Under the pieces are notes generated by a model. The model worked only from the letters and a program-made list of their open reading frames with translations. It searched no databases and was not told where the DNA came from. A DNA stretch of 64,000 nucleotides from Ahniella sp. GTDB taxonomy: Bacteria > Pseudomonadota > Gammaproteobacteria > Xanthomonadales > Ahniellaceae. The stretch is from the NCBI GenBank assembly GCA_016712105.1, contig JADJRU010000051.1:248001-312000 (forward strand). The letters are read 5' to 3'. Positions 29,577-39,907 of this stretch are shown piece after piece. A program made the position numbers and the translations under genes. Numbering within the stretch: position 1 is the first letter of the stretch; every line of letters starts with the position of its first letter.

Positions 29577-30052
29577 TGGCAAGCGAGCAAAAGGCAGATA
29601 AGTTCTTTCAAGAGGTTCCGTTTCAAATCGCGCTTCCCAAGCCCATTGGGTCGGGTGAGCTGAACATGATCATGAAGTCCGCGGGCATAGAACTGTTCTA
29701 TGACGTCTACGCAAAACGGCGCGGCGACAAGGGAGCATCTTGGCAATCGGAAACCTTCGCAAATGTTGATACGCTTCTCTACGGGGAGCGATCTGACGCC
29801 CAAGAAGGTTGCGATGCGCTGTTGTTGTCTTATCCGCTTGCGACAATTGATGCCAGTTACATCCCCAAATTCGCCAGACTAGCTGCAGAATTGTCCTCGA
29901 GTTTCGGAGTACCTATTAGCTATGAGGGGAAGGCTGTCGATGAGTCAGGGATTGTCGAAATACTCTGTCAGAAGGCTACAAAGCTGATGCAAGAGTGGGG
30001 AGAGGAGCCCGGTAGCAAGACGCTTCGCATTCTTATCGAGAGCAGTATTTAA
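29573..30052 (+). CDS. Predicted immunity protein for the HNH toxin (module B)
   Basis: The 159-residue protein begins at one of two adjacent ATGs (29573 or 29576) that overlap the toxin stop. It is cytoplasmic in type, acidic, and has segments such as ELFYDVYAKRRGDKGASWQ and LLLSYPLATIDASYI. I do not recognise the family; the call rests on position and on the ATGATG overlap. It is followed by 246 bp without a clear gene. Confidence 0.75.
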   Translation: MMASEQKADKFFQEVPFQIALPKPIGSGELNMIMKSAGIELFYDVYAKRRGDKGASWQSETFANVDTLLYGERSDAQEGCDALLLSYPLATIDASYIPKFARLAAELSSSFGVPISYEGKAVDESGIVEILCQKATKLMQEWGEEPGSKTLRILIESSI

Positions 30053-30298
30053 ATGCGAACGCGGATAAGCGTTGTGTCACGATCACGCGTTTTTGCGCGC
30101 ATCGCTGAGGCTGTACTTTCTTCCGAACTTGCGTGATAACGAGTTGCCGGAAGTTCCGGGGGTGGAGTCTCCCGAGTGAAGTGCTTGGTGGAATTTGCAC
30201 CCTGTTCCGGGCGGAGCCGCTCATCAAGGCGGTGTACATGCGATAGGAAGCCCAACATCAATCGCCTTCCTTCAACGCCCGCCACGGACGCCATAAAA
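30053..30298 (+). other. Inter-module spacer with a short degenerate coding remnant
   Basis: No complete gene is visible. A 26-codon frame at 30053-30133 contains VFARIAEAVLSSEL; the DNA at 30087-30130 resembles that at 30866-30906 (VTRITAAVFSPEL), which also lies just downstream of an immunity gene. The spacer may hold the decayed tail of a toxin that once belonged to the SUKH gene. Confidence 0.4.
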
Positions 30299-30814
30299 AT
30301 GTACGAGAATCTAGATAAGCTGAATATGTTAGCCCCCGTGCTACTGCGCGAGCTGCGTCCTTTAGGGGCTGATGCTTTGGATGACATTCGTCAGTTATCG
30401 CAACGTTTCCCAGCGGAATACTTGTCGTTCTTGCATGAACGCGGATACGGTGTGATGAAGGAAGATGTTTCGTCTTTCCCGCTGTTGGTCGTTAATCAAC
30501 GGCCCGTCGATGCTGCTAGGGACTATTTCGGCGATGACCTGATTTACTCCGACGGTCCATACGAGGAAGGTGCAAAGGACGTTGTTTGGATCTTTGGGCT
30601 GGACAGCACAGGAACGGCATTTGGCTTCGATAGCGGTGATAGCTGGCGGCTTTTGGAGATCGATAATTCCCGATGCATTACTCGCCTAGATTTGACTTTT
30701 AAGCAGTTTATCGAGGGATTGTTTATTTGTTATCCGCAAAGACCAATAGGCTTTTCGTCAGGCATTTGGAGGGACTCTGGAGGAGTTGAGTACTCGGCAA
30801 CAGCCCAAGAGTGA
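30299..30814 (+). CDS. SUKH (SMI1/KNR4) family orphan immunity protein
   Basis: The 171-residue protein has the SUKH superfamily pattern: ALDDIRQLSQRFPAEYLSFLHERGYG near residue 25, then WIFGLDSTGTAFGFDSGDSWRLLEID and a final FKQFIEGLF helix. SUKH proteins neutralise nuclease and other toxins of RHS/CDI systems. No toxin gene lies directly upstream, so it looks like an orphan immunity gene kept within the module array. The ATG at 30299 is chosen because the domain starts soon after it. Confidence 0.85.
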   Translation: MYENLDKLNMLAPVLLRELRPLGADALDDIRQLSQRFPAEYLSFLHERGYGVMKEDVSSFPLLVVNQRPVDAARDYFGDDLIYSDGPYEEGAKDVVWIFGLDSTGTAFGFDSGDSWRLLEIDNSRCITRLDLTFKQFIEGLFICYPQRPIGFSSGIWRDSGGVEYSATAQE

Positions 30815-31000
30815 ATGGAACGTCAGGCTCTAAAAGGCGCACCCGCCGGGCGAAACTGCAGGGTGGCGTTACGCGCATCACTGCAGCCGTCTTTTCCCCC
30901 GAACTAACCTCGCACGATTTCGTCGACGCAGCGCGTCTGGAGTGATGCTATAACCGCGGATTCTGATGAATTCGGTACAGCAATCTGATTCAAGTCGGTA
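30815..31000 (+). other. Spacer between the SUKH gene and module C
   Basis: There is no gene here. The segment at 30866-30906 (GTTACGCGCATCACTGCAGC) resembles DNA found after other immunity genes at 30087-30130 and 39589-39613. Confidence 0.45.
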
Positions 31001-31075
31001 CGGCGTTCTGGTCCAAGCCGGTACGGTTATCCACAGGTCGGCAAGGGTGAGGTCGCATCTCTTTAAGAAACCGCC
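31001..31075 (+). repeat. RHS module boundary repeat, copy 2
   Basis: This copy has the same length as 26861-26935 and differs at only a few positions, including TAA in place of TGA just before the core junction. RHS core homology begins at its right end. Confidence 0.85.
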
Positions 31076-33695
31076 TCCCAGCCAGGCCAAGGCAGCCTGG
31101 TCCAGACCCAGATCTACGACGCCAACAACAACGCCCGCGAGCTCACCCTCGTCGGTGAATCCAGCCAATCCGGCGTCGGGACTCTCAATCGCGTCATCAA
31201 CCGAACCTTCGATGCCCGCGACCGACTGACCAACGAGAAGCTCCAGTTCAGCCAAGGCGCATCCATTGCGCCCGCACTCAGTGACTTCAGTTCGGAACTC
31301 GACTTTGATGTCGACCCAGAAGGCAACCGCATCCGCCACCGGGATGCCACGGATGCGCTGGTCACATCAAGCTTCGATGCGGCGAACCGCCCGCAAGTGG
31401 CCCAGGCCCCGGATGGCACCTCGACCCTGTCGTGGAACCGGGACGGCACGCTCAAGACCCTGACCCACAGCAATGGCACCCCAGACCCGGTATGGGTATG
31501 ACGAAGCCAAGCGGATCAAGCTGATCGAGCACCTGCGGGGTGGGGCAGCATTCCTGACCCTGTCGTACGAGTACGACGCCAATGGCAATCGCGAAGAAGA
31601 GCGCCGCATCGAGTCCGGGCTTCCGGGTCAGGGCTCACGCACGATCCTGAGTGTGTATGGGTTCGATGATGACGATCGCCTGACCGATGTGACGGTAACG
31701 CACACGCCGGCCGATCCGCAGGTCCCCGACACACGAACCGTCTGGACCCTCGATGGTGTCGGCAACCGCCGATCAGAAACCGTCACCAACCTGAGCAACA
31801 GTCAGGTCCTGAACCAGAAGGTTTACGACTACAACGCCCGAGATCAGTTGACCGAGGTGGCCGATTCCATCACCGGCACAACAGTCCGGTTCGGGTACGA
31901 CGCCAATGGCAACCGCACGAGCAGGGAAGTGTGGCGCGGCGCGCCACTGAGTCTGGCCTCCCGCATCGAGTACCTATTCGATGCACGAGATCGACTGGTC
32001 CGTGCTGATCCGGCTCCGCCCAATCCGATCAACGCACCCACCGTGCAGTTCGTCTACGACGCCGAGGACCGCAAGTTCGCGCGCATCGAGACACCTTGGC
32101 TCAATGGGGCTCCCGTCCCAGCGAACGCCAAGGCAACGGTCCAGCTGTACGACGGCGACCAACTCATACACGAAGGCCAGCCCAGCACCGAGCCCGCAAG
32201 CAACACCCCGAACGCCCAAGGCCTGAAGCTCACCGACACCTATCGCCGCAGCGCGATGATGGACCGGCATGTGGCGTTTGGGGCGCAAGGCACAGGTGGG
32301 GGCACCACCAATCCGGACTCGACCATCCGCTTTTATCAACTGGATGCGCTCGGCACACCGATCGGCCTGAGCAACGAACAAGGCCAGGCCATCGTCAGCA
32401 ACACACTCGACGCATGGGGCAACCCAGTCCAGCAGACCGCAGAGGGCCAGAGCAGCGCACCAGTGCACAGCGGCAACCAGAGCCAGGACCCGAACCAGAC
32501 TGGTCAGGCCGCCCTGCTCAGCAACGACCAGCAGGCCATCGGGTTCACCGGCTACCAGAAGGACGAAGCGCTCGGCCTGTACTACGCCAATGCGCGGTTC
32601 TATGACCCGTTAGTAGGAGCGTTCGGGGCAACCGATCCGTGGGCTGGGGATCCCAGCCGGCCGGTGACTTTGAACAAGTTCCTTTATGCGAATGGGAATC
32701 CGGTGGTGTTTGTGGATCCGTCAGGAAAGTACGGTGAAGCTGGACATTTCTACACGACCTTTGTCGTCGCCCGAATGCTTGATATTCAGGAGAAAGAGGC
32801 CAAAACACTCGCACTCTATTCGCAACTGCCTGATGAAATCGGTAAATTCGATGCAATAAATCAGGCCGTACGCGGTGCAACTCGCGAATATGCCAAATTG
32901 CATCCCATCTTCCGGGGACTTGTTGAACCCGACCAACTCAGAATCTATGACACAAATATGGTGCAAGATTACTTTCACGCACTGACTGGATTTGACTCTG
33001 AGTACGAGACAAAAGTCAGTCGACAAACAGTCATTGCAGCCGAAAGCCCAGAGGCTGCGGGTCTCGCGATTCATCGTTTGGGCGACTCTTTCGCGCATCG
33101 ACAGCTGGGCAATGAAACCAAAACGTATGTCGAGCGCATCGGTCACCTGTTTGATGGGCATGAACCAGATAAAATCAGCACGCGTCCAGCGCTGTATGGC
33201 GACTACGTTGAGGAGCTTGCGAGGACACTTGCAGCTAGGGAAGGAAAGCCCGTTAGTAATGAAAGAATCATGACGATTCGCCGCGAGCTTGAAGCGATAG
33301 GAATGGAGGAGGTTAGTGCTGAATCCGAGAGAAACTCAGAGGCTTTCTCGACCATTTCAACTACGAATGAGGGTGACGATTTACGATCGGACTTGGCTCA
33401 GTCTAATCAACTGACGGAAGAAAGAATCTTGAATCGACTCAAGGCCAAAGCGCTTTCTTACGTAAAGGAAAATGCAAGCGGACTGAGACCGTTGCTGGAG
33501 CCAGAAAAGGCAAGTACCAACATGTTTCTTGATGCGCAGGGCCAAGAAGCAAGCAATGCACGTAGTTTTGTGGATGACCCTGACACAGGGCGCCTCGAGA
33601 ATATTGACCCGAAGGCACTTTTGATGGATATGGAATCTGCAGCGATCGAATTCAGAAAAGTCCAAGCCCGATGCCGTGTCGGTGATTGCCAATGA
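31076..33695 (+). pseudogene. RHS module C: orphan core fragment with metal-binding all-alpha C-terminal toxin
   Basis: The core starts at the boundary repeat, without a start codon. One extra C near 31481 (CCCC where the other copies have CCC) shifts the frame; from there 740 codons are open. The core ends at VDPSG (32712-32726). The 323-residue tip begins GKYGEAGHFYTTFVVARML and holds ALYSQLPDEIGKFDA, QDYFHALTGF, AIHRLGDSFAHRQ and RIGHLFDGHEPD. The spaced His/Asp residues (FH, IH...GDSFAH, GH...GH) resemble zinc-dependent phospholipase C or DUF6765-type all-alpha metallohydrolases. The stop overlaps a lipoprotein immunity gene, so the toxin probably acts in the periplasm. The enzymatic activity is inferred. 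Confidence 0.8.
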
Positions 33696-34580
33696 ATACA
33701 CTCACGAAAGTCGTCGCACTGATTCTTGTTCTGCTGACTTCCAGTTGCTACAAACATTCTGAGGAACGCACGATCTATGGGCGGTTCGAACTTACAGATC
33801 GGATGATCACAGATCTGCTGCGATTTGAGGGAGGTAACACCCGAACGGGTGGGGCCTCCATTTGTTCTTTGGAGCAATCGGATTTTTGTATCCACTCAAA
33901 GACATCGTTAGCTGTTGGTCACTCCGGGATGCCTGAACCTCACTTTCTGGTCGTGTTCGCAAACGGAAAGACATGGATTCTCGATGCAAAGCGAGGGGTT
34001 CCCGTTGATATGGCGTCATGCAGTTCTTATCTGCCTTCGGACAAAGGCGGTCGGACGTTGAATGGCGATTGGACATCCGATCAGCGAGTCAAGATCGTGG
34101 CATTCATGAGTGCATCCGGACGAATCTCAATTGTTGAGTTCAATTTTGCTGACCCCGCTACGCCCATATGCCAGATAGTCCACACATACGAGCAGTCGTC
34201 AGCAAGCTGCACAAATTGCCAAGAGGTTGAAATAGATGGAATGAAATTCGGCGAAAGCGATGATGTCATCGCATGGCTTTACTGTAATCCAGACTGCTCA
34301 CTTGATAGCTTCAATTTGGTGAGCAGGGCGTTTCGCGAGAAAAGACATCGGTTGCACCTCAAGCGCGGAACTCGGAGTACGGTGGCGTGGGTTGACTCCG
34401 GAAGTTGTTCATCTCGCAGAGGCACGCCATCCAAATCTGAAGCTCGCATGTGTCGACGAACATGGCGTGGCACGTTTTCGTTTCGAGAAATATGTCGTGG
34501 GCGCCAATGAATATCCGGATTGGCTGGCTCGAGCTCAAGCGGGGGAGTTCGACAATGACCCGTTACCTCGACGAGAGTAA
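33692..34580 (+). pseudogene. Lipoprotein immunity protein for RHS toxin C (one frameshift)
   Basis: The product starts in the ATGA overlap with the toxin, has a signal sequence with lipobox LLTSSC, and continues YKHSEERTIYGRFEL. One shift near 34340, in GAGAAAAGAC, displaces the last 80 codons, which are otherwise conserved (PEVVHL, RFRFEKY, WLARAQAGEFDNDPLPRRE) and match the module D paralogue. The lipid anchor places the protein in the envelope, opposite a toxin that would attack membrane or periplasmic targets. Seven or more cysteines are conserved with the paralogue and may form disulfides. Confidence 0.8.
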
Positions 34581-34655
34581 GTCTGAGGTTCGATCCGCAC
34601 GGAGCCGATGAAGTTCGAGAAGTTCATCGGGTGTCACGTCCAAACTGTCCGAAGC

Positions 34656-34863
34656 TGTCACGTCCAAACTGTCCGAAGCCGTCACGAAGACCCAGCCCTC
34701 ACATTTTTTGGCTGAATCAAGCGGTGGGCCGATGACGTTTGAGCAGTCCATCGCCGCGATTTCAACCGAAGCCGCCCTGATCAGGCGGCTTCGGTCGTTC
34801 TGAACGATGCATTTTCGGGTTTCTGTCAGCCTGCCCGTGGACGTCCTTTCGGTGGTGTCGGCC
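34656..34863 (+). repeat. Direct repeat downstream of module C, copy 1 (about 208 bp)
   Basis: This segment is nearly identical to 39697-39907, which lies downstream of module D. It starts with TGTCACGTCCAAACTGTCCG, itself doubled in tandem at 34632-34655 and 34656-34679. It contains a perfect 12-bp hairpin (ACCGAAGCCGCC 34765-34776 with GGCGGCTTCGGT 34784-34795) that could terminate transcription. The repeat shows that module C and module D share downstream flanks. Confidence 0.85.
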
Positions 34864-34898
34864 TTCGGAAGTGGGTGGGTTTGCCCCCGGTCGGCAGG

Positions 34899-35819
34899 CT
34901 ATTCCTTCATGGGGAAGTACCAGCCGCTGAGGAAACCGGACCAGAGCTCGACGCGTTCACCCTCGCCATGGACACGAGCGATTCCGTTCCAGGCTTCGGC
35001 CGGAGTCTGTCCGCCCAAATGCTGGTGCGGTCGAACGTGGTTGTAGAACGCGCGGAACTCGATGAGTCGATGGGGTAAATCGGTACCGTTGACGACGATC
35101 CGGCAGATCGCTGCCTTGAACGTACCGAAGAACCGCTCCACGCGGCCGTTCTGCCAGGGGCAATGCGGATCGATGCGTTGCAACTGGATGCCGAGCACAG
35201 CCAGAGCCACTCGCATCAACCTGGATGTGAAACAAGCTTCGTTGTCCACTCGGATGCGGCGGGGCGATCCGAACTGACGGATGCTGTCCACGATGACGCG
35301 CAGGATCGTGAGCGATCGTTTGTCGGCGAGTTCGCACAAGGCGATGCTCGCACGAGTGCCGTGATCGACGATACCGAACACCAGTCGCTGCAAGCCGAAC
35401 TCGTCGGTGACGGTGGTCAGATCCATGGCCCAGGTCTTATTGCGCGGCATCGGCCGTGGGATCCGATGCCGGATGGTTCGGCGCAGCCAGACAATTTCGG
35501 ATCGATGACGGCGTAGAACGTCGGCGACATGCGACTTGCTGACGGTCATGCGACGCGTGATACCGAACCGGCGATTGAAGACTTCGGCGAGAACACGACA
35601 ACCGAGCGTCGGCGAGAAGGCTTTCATGCGGATCAGTTCCTGCCGCACCCAGTCGGGTTTGCGCTGAGTACGGGCCGTGCAGACAGCGGGTTGTCTCGGC
35701 CGCAGTTGTGGCGGGGAGCCGCGCGGCCACCGACTTGGCTGCCGGTACCGACGATGCCAAGACGACAGACATCGGTGCAGCAGGGCCCACAGCAACAGCC
35801 CCAACAGGATCATCACCAT
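34899..35819 (-). mobile_element. Integrase-core (DDE) transposase, IS3/IS481-like
   Basis: The 306-residue product has a hydrophobic N-terminus (MVMILLGLLLWALL), a helix-turn-helix-like region with LGCRVLAEVFNRRFGI and an rve integrase core. The catalytic triad is Asp in WAMDLTTVTDEFG, Asp in RVDNEACF and Glu in NGRVERFFGTFK, and the typical end FYNHVRPHQHLGGQTPAEAWN follows. I chose the ATG at 35819; the frame is open 40 codons upstream. It lies between module C and module D, and D core sequence starts at about 35903. I could not define terminal inverted repeats or a target duplication. Confidence 0.88.
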
Positions 35820-35902
35820 CGGCGTTCCGCCCAAACAGTCAGTCTCGCTGCTACGAGGCAAGCGTTTGCTTCGAATGATGTGGCATCGACCCTTGAGTCG
35901 AA

Positions 35903-38683
35903 AAGACGTACTCGTATCCAGCCACGGAGCAGTGTTCAACGCCCGATTGCCGCACCCAAACCCTGCTTTATGACGGCGAGGGCCAGGTCAGGTCGCTGAC
36001 CCAACCGAACGGTGCAACGCGGTCGACCGAACTGGATGCCTGAATCGCATCTCGACAGAAACCGCCTCCCAGCCAGGTCAAGGCAGTCTGGTCCAAACCC
36101 GGATCTACGACGCCAACAACAACGCCCGCGAGCTCACTCTAGTCGGTGAATCCAGCCAGTCCGGCGTCGGGACTCTCCATCGCGTCATCAACCGAACCTT
36201 CGATGCCCGCGACCGACTGACCAACGAGAAGCTCCAGTTCAGCCAAGGCGCATCCATTGCGCCCGTACTCAGTGACTTCAGTTCGGAGCTCGACTTTGAT
36301 GTCGATCCAGAAGGTAATCGGATCCGCCACCGGGATGCCACCGATGCGCTGGTCACATCAAGCTTCGATGCAGCGAACCGCCCGCAAGTAGCCCAAGCCC
36401 AAGATGGCACCTCGACGCTGTCGTGGAACCGGGACGGCACGCTCAAGACCCTGACCCACAGTAATGGCACCCAGACCCGCTATGGGTATGACGAAGCCAC
36501 GCGGATCAAGCTGATCGAGCACCTGCGGGGCGGGGCGGCATTCCTGACTCTGTCGTACGAGTACGACGCCAACGGTAATCGCGAAGAAGAACGCCGCATC
36601 GAGTCCGGGCTTCCGGGGCAGGGCTCACGCACGATCCTGAGCGTGTACGGGTTCGATGACGACGATCGCCTGACCGATGTGACGGTGACGCACACGCCAG
36701 CCAACCCGCAGGTTCCCGACACACGAACCGTCTGGACCCTCGATGGTGTCGGCAACCGCCGATCAGAAACCGGCACCAACCTGAGCAACAGTCAGGTCCT
36801 GAACCAGAAGGTTTACGACTACAACGCCCGGGATCAGTTGACGGAGGTGGCCGATTCCGTCACCGGCACAACAGTCCGGTTCGGGTACGACGCCAATGGC
36901 AACCGCACAAGCCGGGAAGTGTGGCGTGGCGCGCCACTGAGTCTGGCCTCCGCATCAGTACCGATTCGATGCACGAGATCGCCTGGTCCGTGCTGATCCG
37001 GCCCCGCCCAATCCGATCAACGCACCCACCGTGCAGTTCGTCTACGACGCAGAGGACCGCAAGTTCGCGCGCATCGAGACACCTTGGCAAAACGGGGCTC
37101 CAGTCCCAGCGAACGCCAAGGCGACGGTCCAGTTGTACGACGGTGACCAACTCATACACGAAGCCCAGCCCAGCACCGAGCCAGCAAGCAACACCCCGAA
37201 CGCCCAAGGCCTGAAGCTCACCGACACCTATCGCCGCAGCGCGATGATGGACCGGCATGGCGTTCGGTCCGAAGTGGCACCGGCGGTGGCACCAGCAATC
37301 CGGAATCGACGATCCGGTTTTACCAACTGGATGCGCTCGGCACACCGATCGGCCTGAGCAACGAACAAGGTCAGGCCATCGTCAGCACCACACTCGACGC
37401 CTGGGGCAACCCAGTCCAGCAGACCGCAGAGGGCCAAAGCAGCGCTCCAGTGCACAGCGGAAACCAGAGCCAGGACCCGAACGAAACGGGTCAGGCCGCC
37501 CTGCTCAGCAACGACCAGCAGGCCATCGGGTTCACCGGCTACCAGAAGGATGAAGCCCTGGGCCTGTACTACGCCAATGCGCGCTTCTATGACCCGCTGG
37601 TCGGCGCGTTCGGGGCAACCGATCCGTGGGCTGGGGATCCCAGCAGACCGGTGACCTTGAACAAGTTCCTTTATGCGAATGGGAATCCGGTGGTGTTTGT
37701 GGATCCGTCAGGAAAGTACGGTGAAGCTGGACATTTCTACGACTTTCACAGTTGCTCCGGATGCTGGACTATGACGAGGCGGACGCCAAAACTCTGGCAC
37801 TCTATTCGCAGTTGCCTGATGAAATTGGCAAATTTGACGCGATCAATCAGGCTGTACGAGGCGGCGTTCGACAAGTGGCGAGATTGAGTCCGTCCACAAA
37901 CTGGCTAGTGCAACCCAATGAAGAACGCATCTACGATACCCAACTAGTTCAAGACTACTTCCATGCGCTAACCGGATTTGACTCCATGAAGGAGACGGAG
38001 CTAAGTCGTCAAACCGTGCTTGCAGCCGAGTCACTCCAAGTCGCCGGACTAGCAATACATCGGTTGGGCGATTCATTTGCCCATAGGCAAATCGGCAATG
38101 AAGGCGTAACTTATGTCGAGCGGATTGGGCATTTGTTCGACGGCCATGAGCCTGACGAAATCAGCACTCGGCCGAGGCTTTATGGTGACTATGTTGAGGA
38201 ACTCGCCAGAACGCTGGCGAAGCGAAAAGGCGAGGACGTGTCTGAAGAGAAGATTGCTTGGATTCGCAGCGAACTGGAATCGATAGGTTTGGAAGAAGCA
38301 CAAGCAGAATCAGCCAGAAATGTCGCTTCGGAGAAAGCTGTCTCGTCAGGATGGATCAAAGAGTCCAACCTTGCATCGGAGATGGAAAATTCCAACGAGC
38401 TGGCGGAAGCACGGATTCTCGGAAGGATCAGAGCAAAGGCGCTCAGTTATGTGGAGAACGACCGCAAGGGAGTAGACCGCTGCTAGTTCCAGAGGAGGCC
38501 AGCACAAGTATGTTCTTCGATGCCCAAGGCCAAGAAATAGAGAATGCGAGTGACTTTGTCCGAGATGCTGATCCGCGACGCGAAGGCGATATCTTCCCTT
38601 ACTCTCTAATAGAAAATCTCGAGTCTGCTGCCCTCCAATTTCGAGTGCTTCAAGGACGATGCCGCGTTGGGGATTGCGAATGA
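35903..38683 (+). pseudogene. RHS module D: degraded core with a C-type metal-binding toxin
   Basis: Core homology starts next to the transposase, at TATCCAGCCACGGAGC (module A position about 23344), further 5' than in modules B and C. The frame is broken at five or more sites: a missing C near 36041, lost bases near 36950-36955, a lost TG and extra A at 37257-37275, changes at 37740-37765 and a shift near 38465. The boundary VDPSG is at 37699-37713. The tip is a clear paralogue of toxin C (LYSQLPDEIGKFDAINQAVRG, YFHALTGFDS, IHRLGDSFAHRQ, GHLFDGHEPDE) and ends at 38683 in an ATGA overlap. The number of lesions suggests true decay in addition to possible sequence errors. Confidence 0.8.
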
Positions 38684-39587
38684 TCAGTTTCATCTTGCGC
38701 TGCGTAGCCATCTTTGCTTCATCCATGATCATTTCATCTTGCTATTCCCATTCAGAGGAACGCAAAGTCTATGGTCGATTCGAGCTCGTGAATCGGACGA
38801 CTACCGACCAATTGCGCTTCGAAGGAGGGAATACGCGGACCAACGGCGGGTCATTGTGTTCATTGGAACATCCAGACTTCTGTATTCACTCCGAAACTTC
38901 GATTGGGGTTGGGTATTCAGGCATGCCCGACCCGCAGTTCTTGATCGTTCATGTGAAGGACAAGACCTGGTATCTTGATGCCGTTAAAGGCGTTCCTATT
39001 GATATGGGGGAGTGCAGTGAATTTGTGCCACCTGCACAAGGTGGCTGGACCATAAATGGTGACTGGACCTCTGATCAAAGAGTTAGCGTAAATGCGTTCA
39101 TGCGCCAATCCGGCGTTGTCGACATTGTCGAGTTCAACTTCGCCGATTCAGAATCGCCGACATGTAAGGTTGTTCATTCATACGGATGGTCTTCTGGAGG
39201 CTGCAGGTACTGCGACACCTTTAGCGTAGTGGGCATGAAGTTTGGTGAAAGCGACGACGTCATCGCATGGCTTTACTGCAATCCAAGCTGCTCACTTGAT
39301 ATCTATGATCGAGTGACTCGAAAGTTTGCGAGCGCCGACCTGGGCTGCGACATAGACGCAGATTTGGGAGTCCGGTGGCGCGGCAAATCTCCGGAAGTCG
39401 TTCATTTGCCTTCCGCGCTCCACGAAAATCTGAAAGATGCATGCGTTGATGAGAGTGGCAAAGCTCGATTCCGTTTCGAGAAGTATGGAATTGGCCATCA
39501 GGCTATTCTGAATGGCTAGCACGTGCCCAAGCCGGGGAGTTCGATGATGAGCCTCTACCTAGAAGGAAAAGCCTCGATCGTAGGTAA
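38680..39587 (+). pseudogene. Lipoprotein immunity protein for RHS toxin D (one frameshift)
   Basis: This is a paralogue of the module C immunity protein. It has a signal sequence with lipobox IISSC, then YSHSEERKVYGRFEL, EGGNTRT, NGDWTSDQRV, KFGESDDVIAWLYCNP and RFRFEKYGI. A shift near 39490 takes the frame to GYSEWLARAQAGEFDDEPLPRR, ending at 39587. The start at 38680 overlaps the toxin stop. The lipid anchor again implies periplasmic neutralisation. Confidence 0.8.
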
Positions 39588-39696
39588 TGTTACGCGCTTC
39601 CCCGCAGCGTCGCGTCCAAACTGTCCGAAGCCGTCACGAACACCCAGCCCTCCCTGAAGTTTGAGCAGTTCCATCGACTCCGACTCGAATCCCCGG

Positions 39697-39907
39697 TGTC
39701 ACGTCCAAACTGTCCGAAGCCGTCACGAACACCCAGCCCTCCCATTTTTTGGGTGGATCAAGCGGTGGGCCGATGACGTTTGAGCAGTCCATCGCCGCGA
39801 TTTCAACCGAACCCGCCCCGATCAGGCGGCTTCGGTCGTTTCTGAACGATGCATTTTCGGGTTTCTGGCAGCTTGCCCGTGGACACATCCTTTCGGTGGT
39901 GTCGGCC
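39697..39907 (+). repeat. Direct repeat downstream of module D, copy 2
   Basis: This is the partner of 34656-34863. The hairpin arm is degraded here (CCGAACCCGCCCC). The sequence TGTCACGTCCAAACTGTCCG also occurs in part upstream at about 39610. Together with the paralogous toxins it indicates that the C and D modules arose by duplication of a unit that included the downstream flank. Confidence 0.82.

Noticed and set aside
34581..35908. Terminal inverted repeats of the insertion sequence
   Set aside because: I compared both flanks of the transposase gene and found only same-orientation or partial similarity, so the exact IS ends are not called.
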